In this document: positions 35,095 through 42,955 of the stretch, one piece after another | Position numbering within the stretch: the stretch's first letter is position 1 | Layout: every line of letters begins with the position of its first letter | Assembly: GCA_020637215.1 (NCBI GenBank) | Contig: JACJWI010000003.1 | Coordinates: forward strand, 186,001 to 250,000 | DNA from: Microthrixaceae bacterium | Lineage (GTDB): Bacteria; Actinomycetota; Acidimicrobiia; Acidimicrobiales; Microtrichaceae | Direction of reading: 5' to 3' | Length of the DNA stretch: 64,000 nucleotides | Translations under genes and position numbers: made by a program | The notes under the pieces: generated by a model | What the model was told of the DNA's origin: nothing | Seen by the model: the letters and a program-made list of their open reading frames with translations, nothing else | Database searches by the model: none

Positions 35095-36795
35095 ATGTTC
35101 CGAACCCTGCCGATCCCCACCCTGTGGCGCTCCTCGGCGCCCGCCCTCACACTGCCCCCACCGGGCCGACTCGACCGGTCCCGCCCGACGTTGCGTCAGC
35201 GGTTCAGGGACCCCGGGACCCGCAGGGTGTTCGCAGTGGTGCTCGCCGGCAAGCTGCTCGGCGTCCTGTCGCTGCTCGCCATCATCAAGGCGTTGAGCTC
35301 GATCTTCGGCGCCGAGGCGGGCGCATCGGGACTGAGCCCCGCCGCGGTCGACGCCGGGGAGATCATCAACCCGATCAACACGCTGTGGGTCATGATCGCG
35401 GCGTTCCTGGTGTTCTTCATGCAGGCGGGGTTCATGGCCCTCGAGGCCGGCGTCGCCCGCTCCCGCGAGACCGTCAACGTCCTGATGGAGTGCGTGTTCG
35501 ACACGTGCCTGTGCGGGTTGCTGTTCTGGGCCGTCGGCTTCGCCTTCATGTTCGGCGAGGGCAACGGGCTGATCGGCCACCAGTACTTCTTCCTCAACGG
35601 CGCCACCGGCGGCTACGGCACCACCGGGGTGGCCTTCCTGGCGTTCTTCGTCTTCCAGCTCGCGTTCGCCGACGCGGCGTCGACCATCACATCGGGGGCC
35701 ATGGTCGGCCGCACCAGCTTCAAGGGCGACATCCTCTACTCGATCGCGGTGTCGGGGTTGATCTACCCCATCTTCGGCCACTGGGTGTGGGGTCCGGGCG
35801 GGTGGCTCGGCAACACCATGGGCTGGTTCTCCGGCCTGGTCCCCGACGGGATCGTCTTCCGTGACTTCGCCGGATCCACCGTGGTCCACAGCGTGGGCGG
35901 CATCGTCGCCCTTGCCGGAGCGGTGTGCCTGGGCCCACGACTCGGGCGGCGCTTCGCCCGCGACGGCGGCGGTCTGTTCCCGCCCCACGACCTGGTGATG
36001 GCCTCGATCGGCGCCGTGATCCTCTGGTTCGGCTGGTACGGCTTCAACCCCGGCTCGACTCTCTCGGCGATGGACTGGGAGGGCATCGGCCGGGTGGCCG
36101 CCAACACCACGCTGGCGGCGTGCGCCGGCGGGATGGTCGCCGTGTTCTTCGTCTACCCCCGGTCCGGCAAGTGGGACCTGGGAATGTCGCTCAACGGCTT
36201 CCTCGGCGGCCTGGTCGCCATCACCGCCCCGTGCTACTGGGTCAGCCCGCTGGGGGCCGTGCTCATCGGGACCGTCGCCGGCGTCATCGTGCCGCTCGGC
36301 GTCGACCTGTTGGAGCGGCTGCGCATCGACGACCCGATCGGAGCGGTGCCGGTCCACCTCGTCTGCGGCGTGTTCGGCACCCTCGCGGTCGGCCTGTTCG
36401 CCACCGGCGAGTACGGCCTGCCCACCCCGGAGGGCGCCGACAACAGCTCACCGATCACCGGGCTGCTCTACGGCGGCGGGGTCGGACAGCTCGTCGCCCA
36501 GCTCATCGGGAGCCTCACCTGCCTGGTCGTCGTCGGAGCGGTGGCGTTCGGGCTGATGAAGGCCCTGCGGATGCTGCCGGGATCCTGGAACCTGCGTCTC
36601 AGCCGGGACGAGGAGCTCGAGGGGATCGACGTCGTCGAGCACGGCCTGCCGCCGTACCACCTCGAGTCGGGTGCGGGTGTCGTGTACGTGACGCCGACCA
36701 GCCCCAACTTCGACGCCCCACCGCCGGCCCGCCGGGACCGGGGCGCCGAGGAAGGCTCCGACGACGAGGGCTCGAAGGTGTCCGAGTCGGTCTGA
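35095..36795 (+). CDS. amt: Ammonium transporter (Amt/Mep/Rh family)
   Basis: A 566-residue ammonium channel with about 11-12 membrane helices. The twin-His pore is visible as DFAGSTVVHSVGG and VHLVCGVFGTLAVG. Other conserved parts are QAGFMALEAGVARSRETVN, FFVFQLAFADAASTITSGA and WFGWYGFNPGSTL. The N-terminus has a cytoplasmic-like 40-residue extension and an extra hydrophobic segment before the normal first helix, and the C-terminus has a long charged tail rich in Glu, Asp and Arg. No glnK gene is adjacent. The ATG at 35095 is preferred because of TACCGT 7 nt upstream. Confidence 0.94.
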   Translation: MFRTLPIPTLWRSSAPALTLPPPGRLDRSRPTLRQRFRDPGTRRVFAVVLAGKLLGVLSLLAIIKALSSIFGAEAGASGLSPAAVDAGEIINPINTLWVMIAAFLVFFMQAGFMALEAGVARSRETVNVLMECVFDTCLCGLLFWAVGFAFMFGEGNGLIGHQYFFLNGATGGYGTTGVAFLAFFVFQLAFADAASTITSGAMVGRTSFKGDILYSIAVSGLIYPIFGHWVWGPGGWLGNTMGWFSGLVPDGIVFRDFAGSTVVHSVGGIVALAGAVCLGPRLGRRFARDGGGLFPPHDLVMASIGAVILWFGWYGFNPGSTLSAMDWEGIGRVAANTTLAACAGGMVAVFFVYPRSGKWDLGMSLNGFLGGLVAITAPCYWVSPLGAVLIGTVAGVIVPLGVDLLERLRIDDPIGAVPVHLVCGVFGTLAVGLFATGEYGLPTPEGADNSSPITGLLYGGGVGQLVAQLIGSLTCLVVVGAVAFGLMKALRMLPGSWNLRLSRDEELEGIDVVEHGLPPYHLESGAGVVYVTPTSPNFDAPPPARRDRGAEEGSDDEGSKVSESV

Positions 36796-36813
36796 CCCGC
36801 TTCGGCGCCTCGG

Positions 36814-36862
36814 GTTCTCATGACAGTTGAGTACCGCCACTGTCGTGACTTGTCGTCAGAAC
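36814..36862. repeat. Hairpin repeat family B, copy 2
   Basis: The right half TGACTTGTCGTCAGAACGCG is nearly identical to copy 1 (19.9 kb). The left half, GTTCTCATGACAG, is a degenerate partner, so the stem is imperfect. It follows the amt stop codon by 19 nt. Confidence 0.7.
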
Positions 36863-37026
36863 GCGGGGTGGGGGTGGGCGGGGGCGTGGTGGCCGGTCCG
36901 GAACACCGGTCGGGGAGACGTCCGAGCCCCTACCCTGGGACCACTGGTCGGCGGACTGGACCCCGGACCCGCCGTGACGGTGAAGGACCGGGTCTCCGGA
37001 GGGGAATCCAGGAGGGGGACACAGCC

Positions 37027-38934
37027 ATGGACCGCAGACGCTTCCTGACTGCGCTCGGCGCGGGTGCCGGGATCGCAGCGGTGGGATTGCCGATGTCGGG
37101 GTGCGCCGCGCCGCCCGCACCGGACCCGCTCGCCGGCGGACCGTTCGGCGCCCCCACCCCCACACCCGGCCGTGACCGCTGGGCCCGGGTGCCGAGCGCG
37201 TTCAACCGGCGGGTCACCGCCGAGCAGGCGACAACTCCGCTGACGCTGCTCGACGGCGAGCTCCCGTCGGACATGGCCGGCCACGTGTTCTTCCAGTCGC
37301 TGTCGCTGCGCGACACCGACGCCGGCTTCAGCGGCGACTCGCTGGTGTGGCGCGTCGACCTCGACAGCGAGGTGCCGACGATCACGTCGCGTCTGCTGCG
37401 CACCACCGACCTGCTGCTGCACGACGCCGTGGCCGACACCGACCTGCGCTTCGAGTCCCGCGGCGTGTCCCGACTCGGCCCGCTCGGCATGCAGGACCAG
37501 GTCAACACCGCGCTGGTGCCGCTGAACGGGAACCGCCTGGTCGCCACCGTCGACGGCGGCCGCTCCTGGGAGCTCGACCCCGCCACCCTCGCTCCGGTCG
37601 GACCGGTCGGGCGCCTCGACGACCACCGACCGCTCGTCGACCTGCCGGTCAACCGCTTCCTGTGCCCGCTCAACATCACGAGCGCCCATCCGCCGTATGA
37701 CGCCGAGACCGGCGAGTACTACGGGGTGTCGCTGTCGATCGTCCCGATCCCGGGCCTGGTGTACTGCGAGATCCTCTGCTGGGACGGCGTCGGCGCGATC
37801 AAGCGGGTGCCGCTGACCACCCCCGACGGAGCGCCGGTGCTGCTGTCGCAGTCCGCGCACCAGATGTGCATCAGCCGCGACCACCTGCTGATCGCCGACA
37901 CGTCGACGGTCATCGAGTTCGGCAAGCTCATGTACCCGCCGCACTCCGCCGAGGCCGCCGAGGCCCAGACCCCCCGTCCCGACACCGTCCTGTTCATCGT
38001 GAGCCGCGACGAGCTGCGCCGCACCGCCGGCGGCGCCACCGCGGTGCGGTCGGTCATCCCCCGCGAGTCGGGCCACCTGATGGTCGACCACGACGCGGCG
38101 CCGGGTCGCATCGTGGTGCACAGCGCGCACACCTCGGCGATGGACTTCGCCGAGTGGGTGATGCCGACCGACCGGCACCCGGTCACCGGCGAGCCGGTGC
38201 GGGCCGACCTCGTCGACGCCATCACCCCGGTCAGCTACGACATCGGCGTCGTCGGCCGCTACGAGATCGACACCCGCACCGGGGCGGTGCTCGACCAGCA
38301 CGCCTTCTTCGACGACCACACCTGGGGCAGCGGCGGGCTGACCGCCCGCAACCCGCTGACGCCGATCGACACCGTCGGCGACGTGTTCCACGCCAACTCC
38401 GGGATGCCGACCGACATCGCGGTGCAGCGCATGCACGCGGTGTTCACCTCGTACCCGCACCGGATCGTCCCCGACGCGGAGCTGCCCTGGTCGGGGGTGC
38501 CGACGTCGCTGCTGCGCATCGACCACGACGCCGGCAGGGTCGTCGACGCCTACTGGCACGCCGGTGACCGCTTCGGCTGGACCCCCACGTTCGTGCCACG
38601 GCGGGGCACGGCGACCGGCTCGACCGACGGCTACATCGTCTCGGTCGTGTACTCCGACCACGCCGATGCGCGTAGCTCGGGCACCGAGCTGTGGGTGTTC
38701 GGCGCAGCGGACCTGGCCCGGGGTCCGATCGCCCGGCTCGGTCGGGCCGATCTGGCGATGCCGCTCACGCTGCACTCGACGTGGCTCGACTCGCTGCGTG
38801 CCTCACGACCCGACACACGGGTGGACGTCGCCGCGGAGTTGACCGAGCGGGCCGACACCTGGCTGGCCGACCCGCGGGTCGCCTCGATCGTGCGCAACGA
38901 CGTGCTGCCCGCCTACGACGCCGTCCGGGTCTGA
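37027..38934 (+). CDS. Tat-exported carotenoid oxygenase family protein
   Basis: Non-haem Fe(II) dioxygenase of the RPE65/CCD family, 635 residues, that cleaves carotenoids, apocarotenoids or stilbene-like substrates. The N-terminus MDRRRFLTALGAGAGIAAVG is a twin-arginine signal, and LPMSGC may be a lipobox, so it would be a Tat-dependent lipoprotein. Four His ligands fit the family: SAHPP (about 221), QSAHQM (about 278), the His of SAHTSAMDF, and LTLHSTWLDS near the C-terminus. A GGAGGGGGAC site precedes the ATG. It is convergent with a second family member. Confidence 0.85.
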   Translation: MDRRRFLTALGAGAGIAAVGLPMSGCAAPPAPDPLAGGPFGAPTPTPGRDRWARVPSAFNRRVTAEQATTPLTLLDGELPSDMAGHVFFQSLSLRDTDAGFSGDSLVWRVDLDSEVPTITSRLLRTTDLLLHDAVADTDLRFESRGVSRLGPLGMQDQVNTALVPLNGNRLVATVDGGRSWELDPATLAPVGPVGRLDDHRPLVDLPVNRFLCPLNITSAHPPYDAETGEYYGVSLSIVPIPGLVYCEILCWDGVGAIKRVPLTTPDGAPVLLSQSAHQMCISRDHLLIADTSTVIEFGKLMYPPHSAEAAEAQTPRPDTVLFIVSRDELRRTAGGATAVRSVIPRESGHLMVDHDAAPGRIVVHSAHTSAMDFAEWVMPTDRHPVTGEPVRADLVDAITPVSYDIGVVGRYEIDTRTGAVLDQHAFFDDHTWGSGGLTARNPLTPIDTVGDVFHANSGMPTDIAVQRMHAVFTSYPHRIVPDAELPWSGVPTSLLRIDHDAGRVVDAYWHAGDRFGWTPTFVPRRGTATGSTDGYIVSVVYSDHADARSSGTELWVFGAADLARGPIARLGRADLAMPLTLHSTWLDSLRASRPDTRVDVAAELTERADTWLADPRVASIVRNDVLPAYDAVRV

Positions 38935-38950
38935 GGTCCGGCCCCGGACC
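38935..38950. terminator. Hairpin between the two convergent oxygenase genes
   Basis: GGTCCGG and CCGGACC pair around a very short loop in the 27-bp gap, directly at the stop codon. Possible bidirectional terminator without T-tract. Confidence 0.4.
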
Positions 38951-38961
38951 GGGCACCCGGC

Positions 38962-40683
38962 TCAGATCGGGACGCCGTCGTCGATCTCGGCGGCGACCTC
39001 GAGGACGCACGCGGCCAGGTCGTCGTCGAGCTCGCCGACGCGGTCGAGCTCGTCGGCGAAGCGCAGCCGGGGCCGCTCCTGCGCCGGGACCGCCCGCGGC
39101 ATCCACGCCGAGTGCAGCACGAACGGCACGGTCGCACCGGCGGCGTCGAGCACCGCGACCGGCCCGCGGCCGACGTCGGCGGCGTCGAACACCTCGACGC
39201 GGAACCCCGAGTCGTTGAGCAGCGGCACGACCACCCAGCCGTCGTGGCCGCCGGGGTCGCGGCCGGCGTACCGGCTGCGGCCGTCACCTCCGTCAGCGCC
39301 GTCGACGCCGGGGTCGCGGGGGTCGCGGGGCACGAAGATCGGCGAGGTCGGGAAGTCGTCCAGGCCGAACTCGTGCACCGCTGTGACCGCCAGGTCGTCG
39401 CGGGTGCAGCTCATGACCAGCGGCGCGGTCTCCTCGGTCGGCCACTCGGTACGGTCGACGCGGTCCTCGTAGAGCGCCAGCATCCGCTGGAACACCGCCT
39501 CGGGACGCCAGCCCTGGTTGACCATGTGGTGCGACGTGGGAGCGGCCATCCCCTCGGCGCTCCAGTCCATGGCGTTGAGCTGGCGGGTCCACAGCATCGA
39601 CGGGTCGCGCAGTTCGGCCCGATGCGTCACCTCACCGGTGGCCGGGTCGAACTGCACGACGGTGTTGCGGTCCGGGCTCATCGGGAACCCGTAGAGGCCG
39701 GCGAGCGCCGGGTCGCACGGGCGCCCGAGCGCGTCGAGGTCGTCGGGTCGCTGGGTCATGGCGATGTCGGCGTTCTCGGTGTGCTCGAACAGCACCCGCA
39801 CCCCGTCGGCGTCGTCGTAGACGGCGTAGTAGTGGTTGATCTCGGGGGCGACCCGGAACACCGAGCAGCCGACGGGTCGTCCGGCCGGCGTCGCCTCCAG
39901 CTCGTCCTTGCGGATCAGGTACAGCGGACCGTCGTGGTTGGCGGGCTGGGTGCGCTCACCACCGGTCAGGACCTGGGGTTCCACCTTGAACGCGCAGTCC
40001 CCGACGACCAGCCAGTCGCGGGTCTGGGTGATCGTGTGCACCGACTGCGGGATGACCGCCCCCTCGATCGGCCACGTCGTGACCGGACCGTCGCCGTCCC
40101 AGCACACAACGTGCAGCTGCCCGAAGAACGTGTTGACGCTCCACAGCACGTCGCGGTCGGGGTCGACGACCGGGTGCGCGGTGGTCATCACCATCGGCAG
40201 CACCGGCTGGGGGGCGAGCTCGAAGGCCTGCCACTGGTCGCGGTGGCCGACCTCGCCCAAGAACGAGAACGTGACCGGGTCGACCTCGACCGGACGGCCG
40301 ACGTCCCAGGTGGTGAACAGCCGGTCGCCCCACGGCAGCGGAGCGGTGTTGGCGGCGTTCACGGTGCCGAACGGCGACTGGACGCCGATCATCGTGGGGG
40401 TGAACACGTCGGGCCGCTTGGCCCGGAGCCGAGCGGACGGCGTGTCGATGCGACCCTGTCGCCAGGCGAAGCGGTCCGCGGGGGCGCCGTGGGTGCCCGG
40501 GGTCAGCGACAACCGGTAGAGCATCCCTTCGCCGAAGAACGGGTGCGGCCCGTCGAAGGTGTCGGGGTGAGGGGCGCTGAGGACCATCTCGCCGCCGAGG
40601 CCGTCGGGCCAGGCACCGGCGACCAGGCGCAGGTCCAAGTCGTTGGGCTCGTCACGGCTCAGCAGCGTTCGTGGTATCGGCAC
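38962..40683 (-). CDS. Carotenoid oxygenase family protein, cytoplasmic
   Basis: A 573-residue member of the same family as its convergent neighbour, but without signal peptide. The His ligands are in TTAHPVVD, PQSVHTIT, LFEHTENADIAM and FVLHSAWMP. The blades typical of the seven-bladed propeller are spread between them (GEMVLSAPHPDTF, FTTWDVGRPVEVDPVTF). The two proteins share only the iron-site blocks, so they are diverged paralogues rather than a recent duplication. A Gly/Asp-rich insertion (DPGVDGADGGDGRSR) lies before the last blade. The substrate is unknown. Confidence 0.87.
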   Translation of the reverse strand: MPIPRTLLSRDEPNDLDLRLVAGAWPDGLGGEMVLSAPHPDTFDGPHPFFGEGMLYRLSLTPGTHGAPADRFAWRQGRIDTPSARLRAKRPDVFTPTMIGVQSPFGTVNAANTAPLPWGDRLFTTWDVGRPVEVDPVTFSFLGEVGHRDQWQAFELAPQPVLPMVMTTAHPVVDPDRDVLWSVNTFFGQLHVVCWDGDGPVTTWPIEGAVIPQSVHTITQTRDWLVVGDCAFKVEPQVLTGGERTQPANHDGPLYLIRKDELEATPAGRPVGCSVFRVAPEINHYYAVYDDADGVRVLFEHTENADIAMTQRPDDLDALGRPCDPALAGLYGFPMSPDRNTVVQFDPATGEVTHRAELRDPSMLWTRQLNAMDWSAEGMAAPTSHHMVNQGWRPEAVFQRMLALYEDRVDRTEWPTEETAPLVMSCTRDDLAVTAVHEFGLDDFPTSPIFVPRDPRDPGVDGADGGDGRSRYAGRDPGGHDGWVVVPLLNDSGFRVEVFDAADVGRGPVAVLDAAGATVPFVLHSAWMPRAVPAQERPRLRFADELDRVGELDDDLAACVLEVAAEIDDGVPI

Positions 40684-40753
40684 GTCGCGCAGTCAAGCCG
40701 CCGGGGCCGCGCCCGGCAACCGATCACGTCCGGCCAGGACGGACCGGCGCTCG

Positions 40754-41293
40754 TCAGCCGAACGGGCCGTTGCTGATCAACGCGCCGATGTCCTCGACCA
40801 GCAGCACGCTCAGCAGGCCGATCACGCACACCGCGATCGCCGAGATCTGCCAGCGCCACCGGTGGTCGACCTGGAAGAAGCGACGGATGGTGAACACGTC
40901 GCAGGTCATGGCGATCACGCCGATGACCACACCGAGGATCGGGCCGACGCCGGTCGCGATGCCGATGGCCGGCAGCACGAACGGGAAGATGACGTAGGTG
41001 AGCGTGCAGCGTGTCGCCGAGATGAGCATCGACCGCTGGAACGTGGCGTAGGCGGCGGCCTCGGAGACGCCCGCCGGACGCTCCTGGATCCGTAGGGCGC
41101 TGCGGACGATCCGATCGGCGCGGGACCGCTGCACCGGTTGGCCGTCGTGGCGGACCGGGCATCCGCCGCTGGTCACGGTGTCGGGAGCGCCGGCCCGGGC
41201 GGTGTGGTCGATCGGGCAACGCGACGGCGACGCGGGGGCCACGCCGGCGCCGGTGACGCCCTCGGACCCGTCGACGGCCGGGATGGTGCTCAC
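40754..41293 (-). CDS. Two-helix membrane protein of unknown function
   Basis: A 179-residue protein with a polar N-terminal half containing two Cys-Pro motifs (RCPIDHT and GGCPVRHDG). A possible amphipathic helix and two transmembrane segments follow (about residues 98-122 and 146-168), with VDHRWRW between them. The Cys-Pro pairs could bind a metal or haem, but this is speculation. I recognise no family. It ends 70 nt before the start of the carotenoid oxygenase gene on the same strand. Confidence 0.6.
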   Translation of the reverse strand: MSTIPAVDGSEGVTGAGVAPASPSRCPIDHTARAGAPDTVTSGGCPVRHDGQPVQRSRADRIVRSALRIQERPAGVSEAAAYATFQRSMLISATRCTLTYVIFPFVLPAIGIATGVGPILGVVIGVIAMTCDVFTIRRFFQVDHRWRWQISAIAVCVIGLLSVLLVEDIGALISNGPFG

Positions 41294-41377
41294 GGCGCCA
41301 AATTACGGGAGCGGAGGGGACGGACCGCAAACCGTCGGACCGATGTCACGGGTCTCGCAGCGCGCGGCGGGGATGGG

Positions 41378-41383
41378 TAGGGT
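41378..41383 (+). promoter_or_regulatory. -10 hexamer (TAGGGT) of the small gene at 41392
   Basis: TAGGGT ends 8 nt before the ATG with no Shine-Dalgarno. Confidence 0.4.
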
Positions 41384-41391
41384 CGCCGACC

Positions 41392-41652
41392 ATGTCGGAC
41401 CCCGAGCACCTCGATACCGGAGAGGATCGCCCCGTGCTCGACGACGGCGCCTACGACGCCTTCGTGGTCGACGCCGATGACACCCCCGACGGCGGCACCC
41501 ACCTGGACCTGACCATCACCGTCGGCGAGCACAAGGGTCTGGTGCTGTCGATCGCGTCGAGCTCGTCGTTGGGCGACCCGATCGACCTGCTGGGCATGCC
41601 GGCGACGATCACCGTCGCCTTCGGGTCGCCGTCGGTGCGCATCGACCGCTGA
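41392..41652 (+). CDS. Small acidic protein of unknown function
   Basis: An 86-residue acidic protein, predicted mostly beta (YDAFVVDADD, HLDLTITVGEHKGLVLSIA, ATITVAFGSPSVRI), possibly a small beta-barrel. No signal peptide or cysteine. The TAGGGT box 8 nt upstream of the ATG and the regular codon use support it as a real gene. No family recognised. Confidence 0.65.
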   Translation: MSDPEHLDTGEDRPVLDDGAYDAFVVDADDTPDGGTHLDLTITVGEHKGLVLSIASSSSLGDPIDLLGMPATITVAFGSPSVRIDR

Positions 41653-41671
41653 TCCCGCGGCCTGCGACGGG

Positions 41672-41736
41672 ACGGGCAGCTCAGAGGGACGGGCAGCTCA
41701 GCGAGACGGGCAGCTCAGCGGGACGGGCAGATATCA
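41672..41736. repeat. 17-bp tandem repeat, about four copies
   Basis: ACGGGCAGCTCAGNGGG recurs with a 17-bp period at 41672, 41689, 41706 and (partial) 41723. It covers the 3' end and stop codon (41715) of the next gene on the minus strand. Confidence 0.85.
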
Positions 41737-42098
41737 GCGGCCGCCTCGCGGAAGCGCTCCGGGTCGATGTCGAGCCGTTCGAGCAGGGCCTGGTCCGCGT
41801 CGGACAGACCCTCGGGCCGACACGTCGCCCACGCCGCGGCCAGCAGCCGCTGGTCCGACACGTCCGCGATCGACAACTCGGGGTTGTCGGTCCGTATCCG
41901 ATCGACGAAGGCCGACTCCGCCGGTCCCGTCGCACCCTTGATCGCGGCCCATGCCACGACCACGACCAGCACGACGATGATGCCGACGGTGATCCACAGG
42001 CTCGTGCGGCGCTGCCGGCTGCGGGTCGACCTCGCACCGCCACCCGGAGCGGTCCGGTCCGGCCGGCGGGTCGTAGGGGTGTCGGCGGTGTCGTTCAC
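41715..42098 (-). CDS. Single-pass membrane protein with small extracytoplasmic domain
   Basis: A 127-residue protein: a polar, Arg/Thr-rich cytoplasmic N-terminus, one transmembrane helix (SLWITVGIIVVLVVVVAWAA) and a C-terminal domain of about 65 residues. The domain has two cysteines (ATCRPEG and DICPSR) and the helix SDADQALLERLDI. The outside domain recalls mycobacterial DUF732 proteins, with paired cysteines and an exported helical fold, but I cannot confirm this. The GTG at 42098 is chosen by a CACACT box 6 nt upstream; an in-frame start further upstream is less likely. The gene ends inside a 17-bp tandem repeat. Confidence 0.65.
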   Translation of the reverse strand: MNDTADTPTTRRPDRTAPGGGARSTRSRQRRTSLWITVGIIVVLVVVVAWAAIKGATGPAESAFVDRIRTDNPELSIADVSDQRLLAAAWATCRPEGLSDADQALLERLDIDPERFREAAADICPSR

Positions 42099-42241
42099 AA
42101 CCCCAGTGTGGGGCCGAGCGGCGCAGCCGTCAGCGACCTTGACGGGATCTTGACGCGCCGCAGCACCATCACGACGCCCTCTCGACGGATGGTCCCCGAA
42201 CTGCATGGCGCGAGCCCCGCTACGTCGGCGATCCTCGGGCC

Positions 42242-42889
42242 ATGACCCATCCACACTGGCCGCTGTGGGACCTCCGGATCCGGACGCCACGCCTGGAGCT
42301 GCGACCGGTCCGCGAGTCCGAGATGGCCGACCTGTCGGAGCTGATCGACGGCGGGATCCACGACCCGGCCACCATGCCGTTCCTGATCCCGTTCACCGAC
42401 GCACCGAACCCGCAACGGGCCCACGACTCGTACCGGTTCTGGATGGGCTGCTGGGCCGGCTGGAGCGTCGAGTCGTGGCGCCTGGTGCTCGCCGCCTACT
42501 CCGACGGTCGCTGCGTCGGCTCACAGGACGTTCAGGCGACCGACTTCCCGACGCTGCGAACGGTCACGACCGGCTCGTGGCTCGGCCTCCCCCACCAGGG
42601 CCACGGGCTGGGCCGCGAGATGCGCGCCGCGGTCCTGCAGCTCGCGTTCGAGGGCCTGGGCGCGCAGCGGGCGGCGACCGAGGCGTTCGAGGACAACGTC
42701 GCGTCGCGACGCGTGACCGAGTCGCTCGGCTACCACCGGAACGGCTCTGAGGTGGTCCGCCGACGCGACGGCCGTGCGATGGTGCTGCGCTACGTGCTCG
42801 AACGAGACGATTGGGAACCCCGGCGCCGCGACGACATCGCTCTCGACGGCCTGTCGGCCGAGGCGCTCGACATGTTCGGCCTGAGCTGA
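42242..42889 (+). CDS. GNAT-family N-acetyltransferase (RimJ/RimL type)
   Basis: A 215-residue acetyl-CoA-dependent acetyltransferase. The opening RTPRLELRPVRESEMADL is typical of the Acetyltransf_3 group. The acetyl-CoA region is WLGLPHQGHGLGREMRAAVLQLAF (Q/R-x-x-G-x-G/A as QGHGLG), followed by RAATEAFEDNVASRRVTESLGY, where Asn and Arg-rich helix close the fold. The ATG at 42242 fits. It is monocistronic and convergent with metY. The acceptor substrate is unknown. Confidence 0.87.
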   Translation: MTHPHWPLWDLRIRTPRLELRPVRESEMADLSELIDGGIHDPATMPFLIPFTDAPNPQRAHDSYRFWMGCWAGWSVESWRLVLAAYSDGRCVGSQDVQATDFPTLRTVTTGSWLGLPHQGHGLGREMRAAVLQLAFEGLGAQRAATEAFEDNVASRRVTESLGYHRNGSEVVRRRDGRAMVLRYVLERDDWEPRRRDDIALDGLSAEALDMFGLS

Positions 42890-42911
42890 GGGCTCTAGCG
42901 AGCCCGGTCCG

Positions 42912-42953
42912 TCGTCGGTCCCGCAGCTCCGGTCGGAGCCGCGGGACCGACGG
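42912..42953. terminator. Long hairpin between convergent acetyltransferase and metY
   Basis: GCTCC/GGAGC with loop GGTC is extended, after one mismatch, by CGGTCCCGC/GCGGGACCG and further pairs to an 18-bp stem. It ends 3 nt before the metY stop, so it probably terminates both genes. Confidence 0.65.
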
Positions 42954-42955
42954 AC

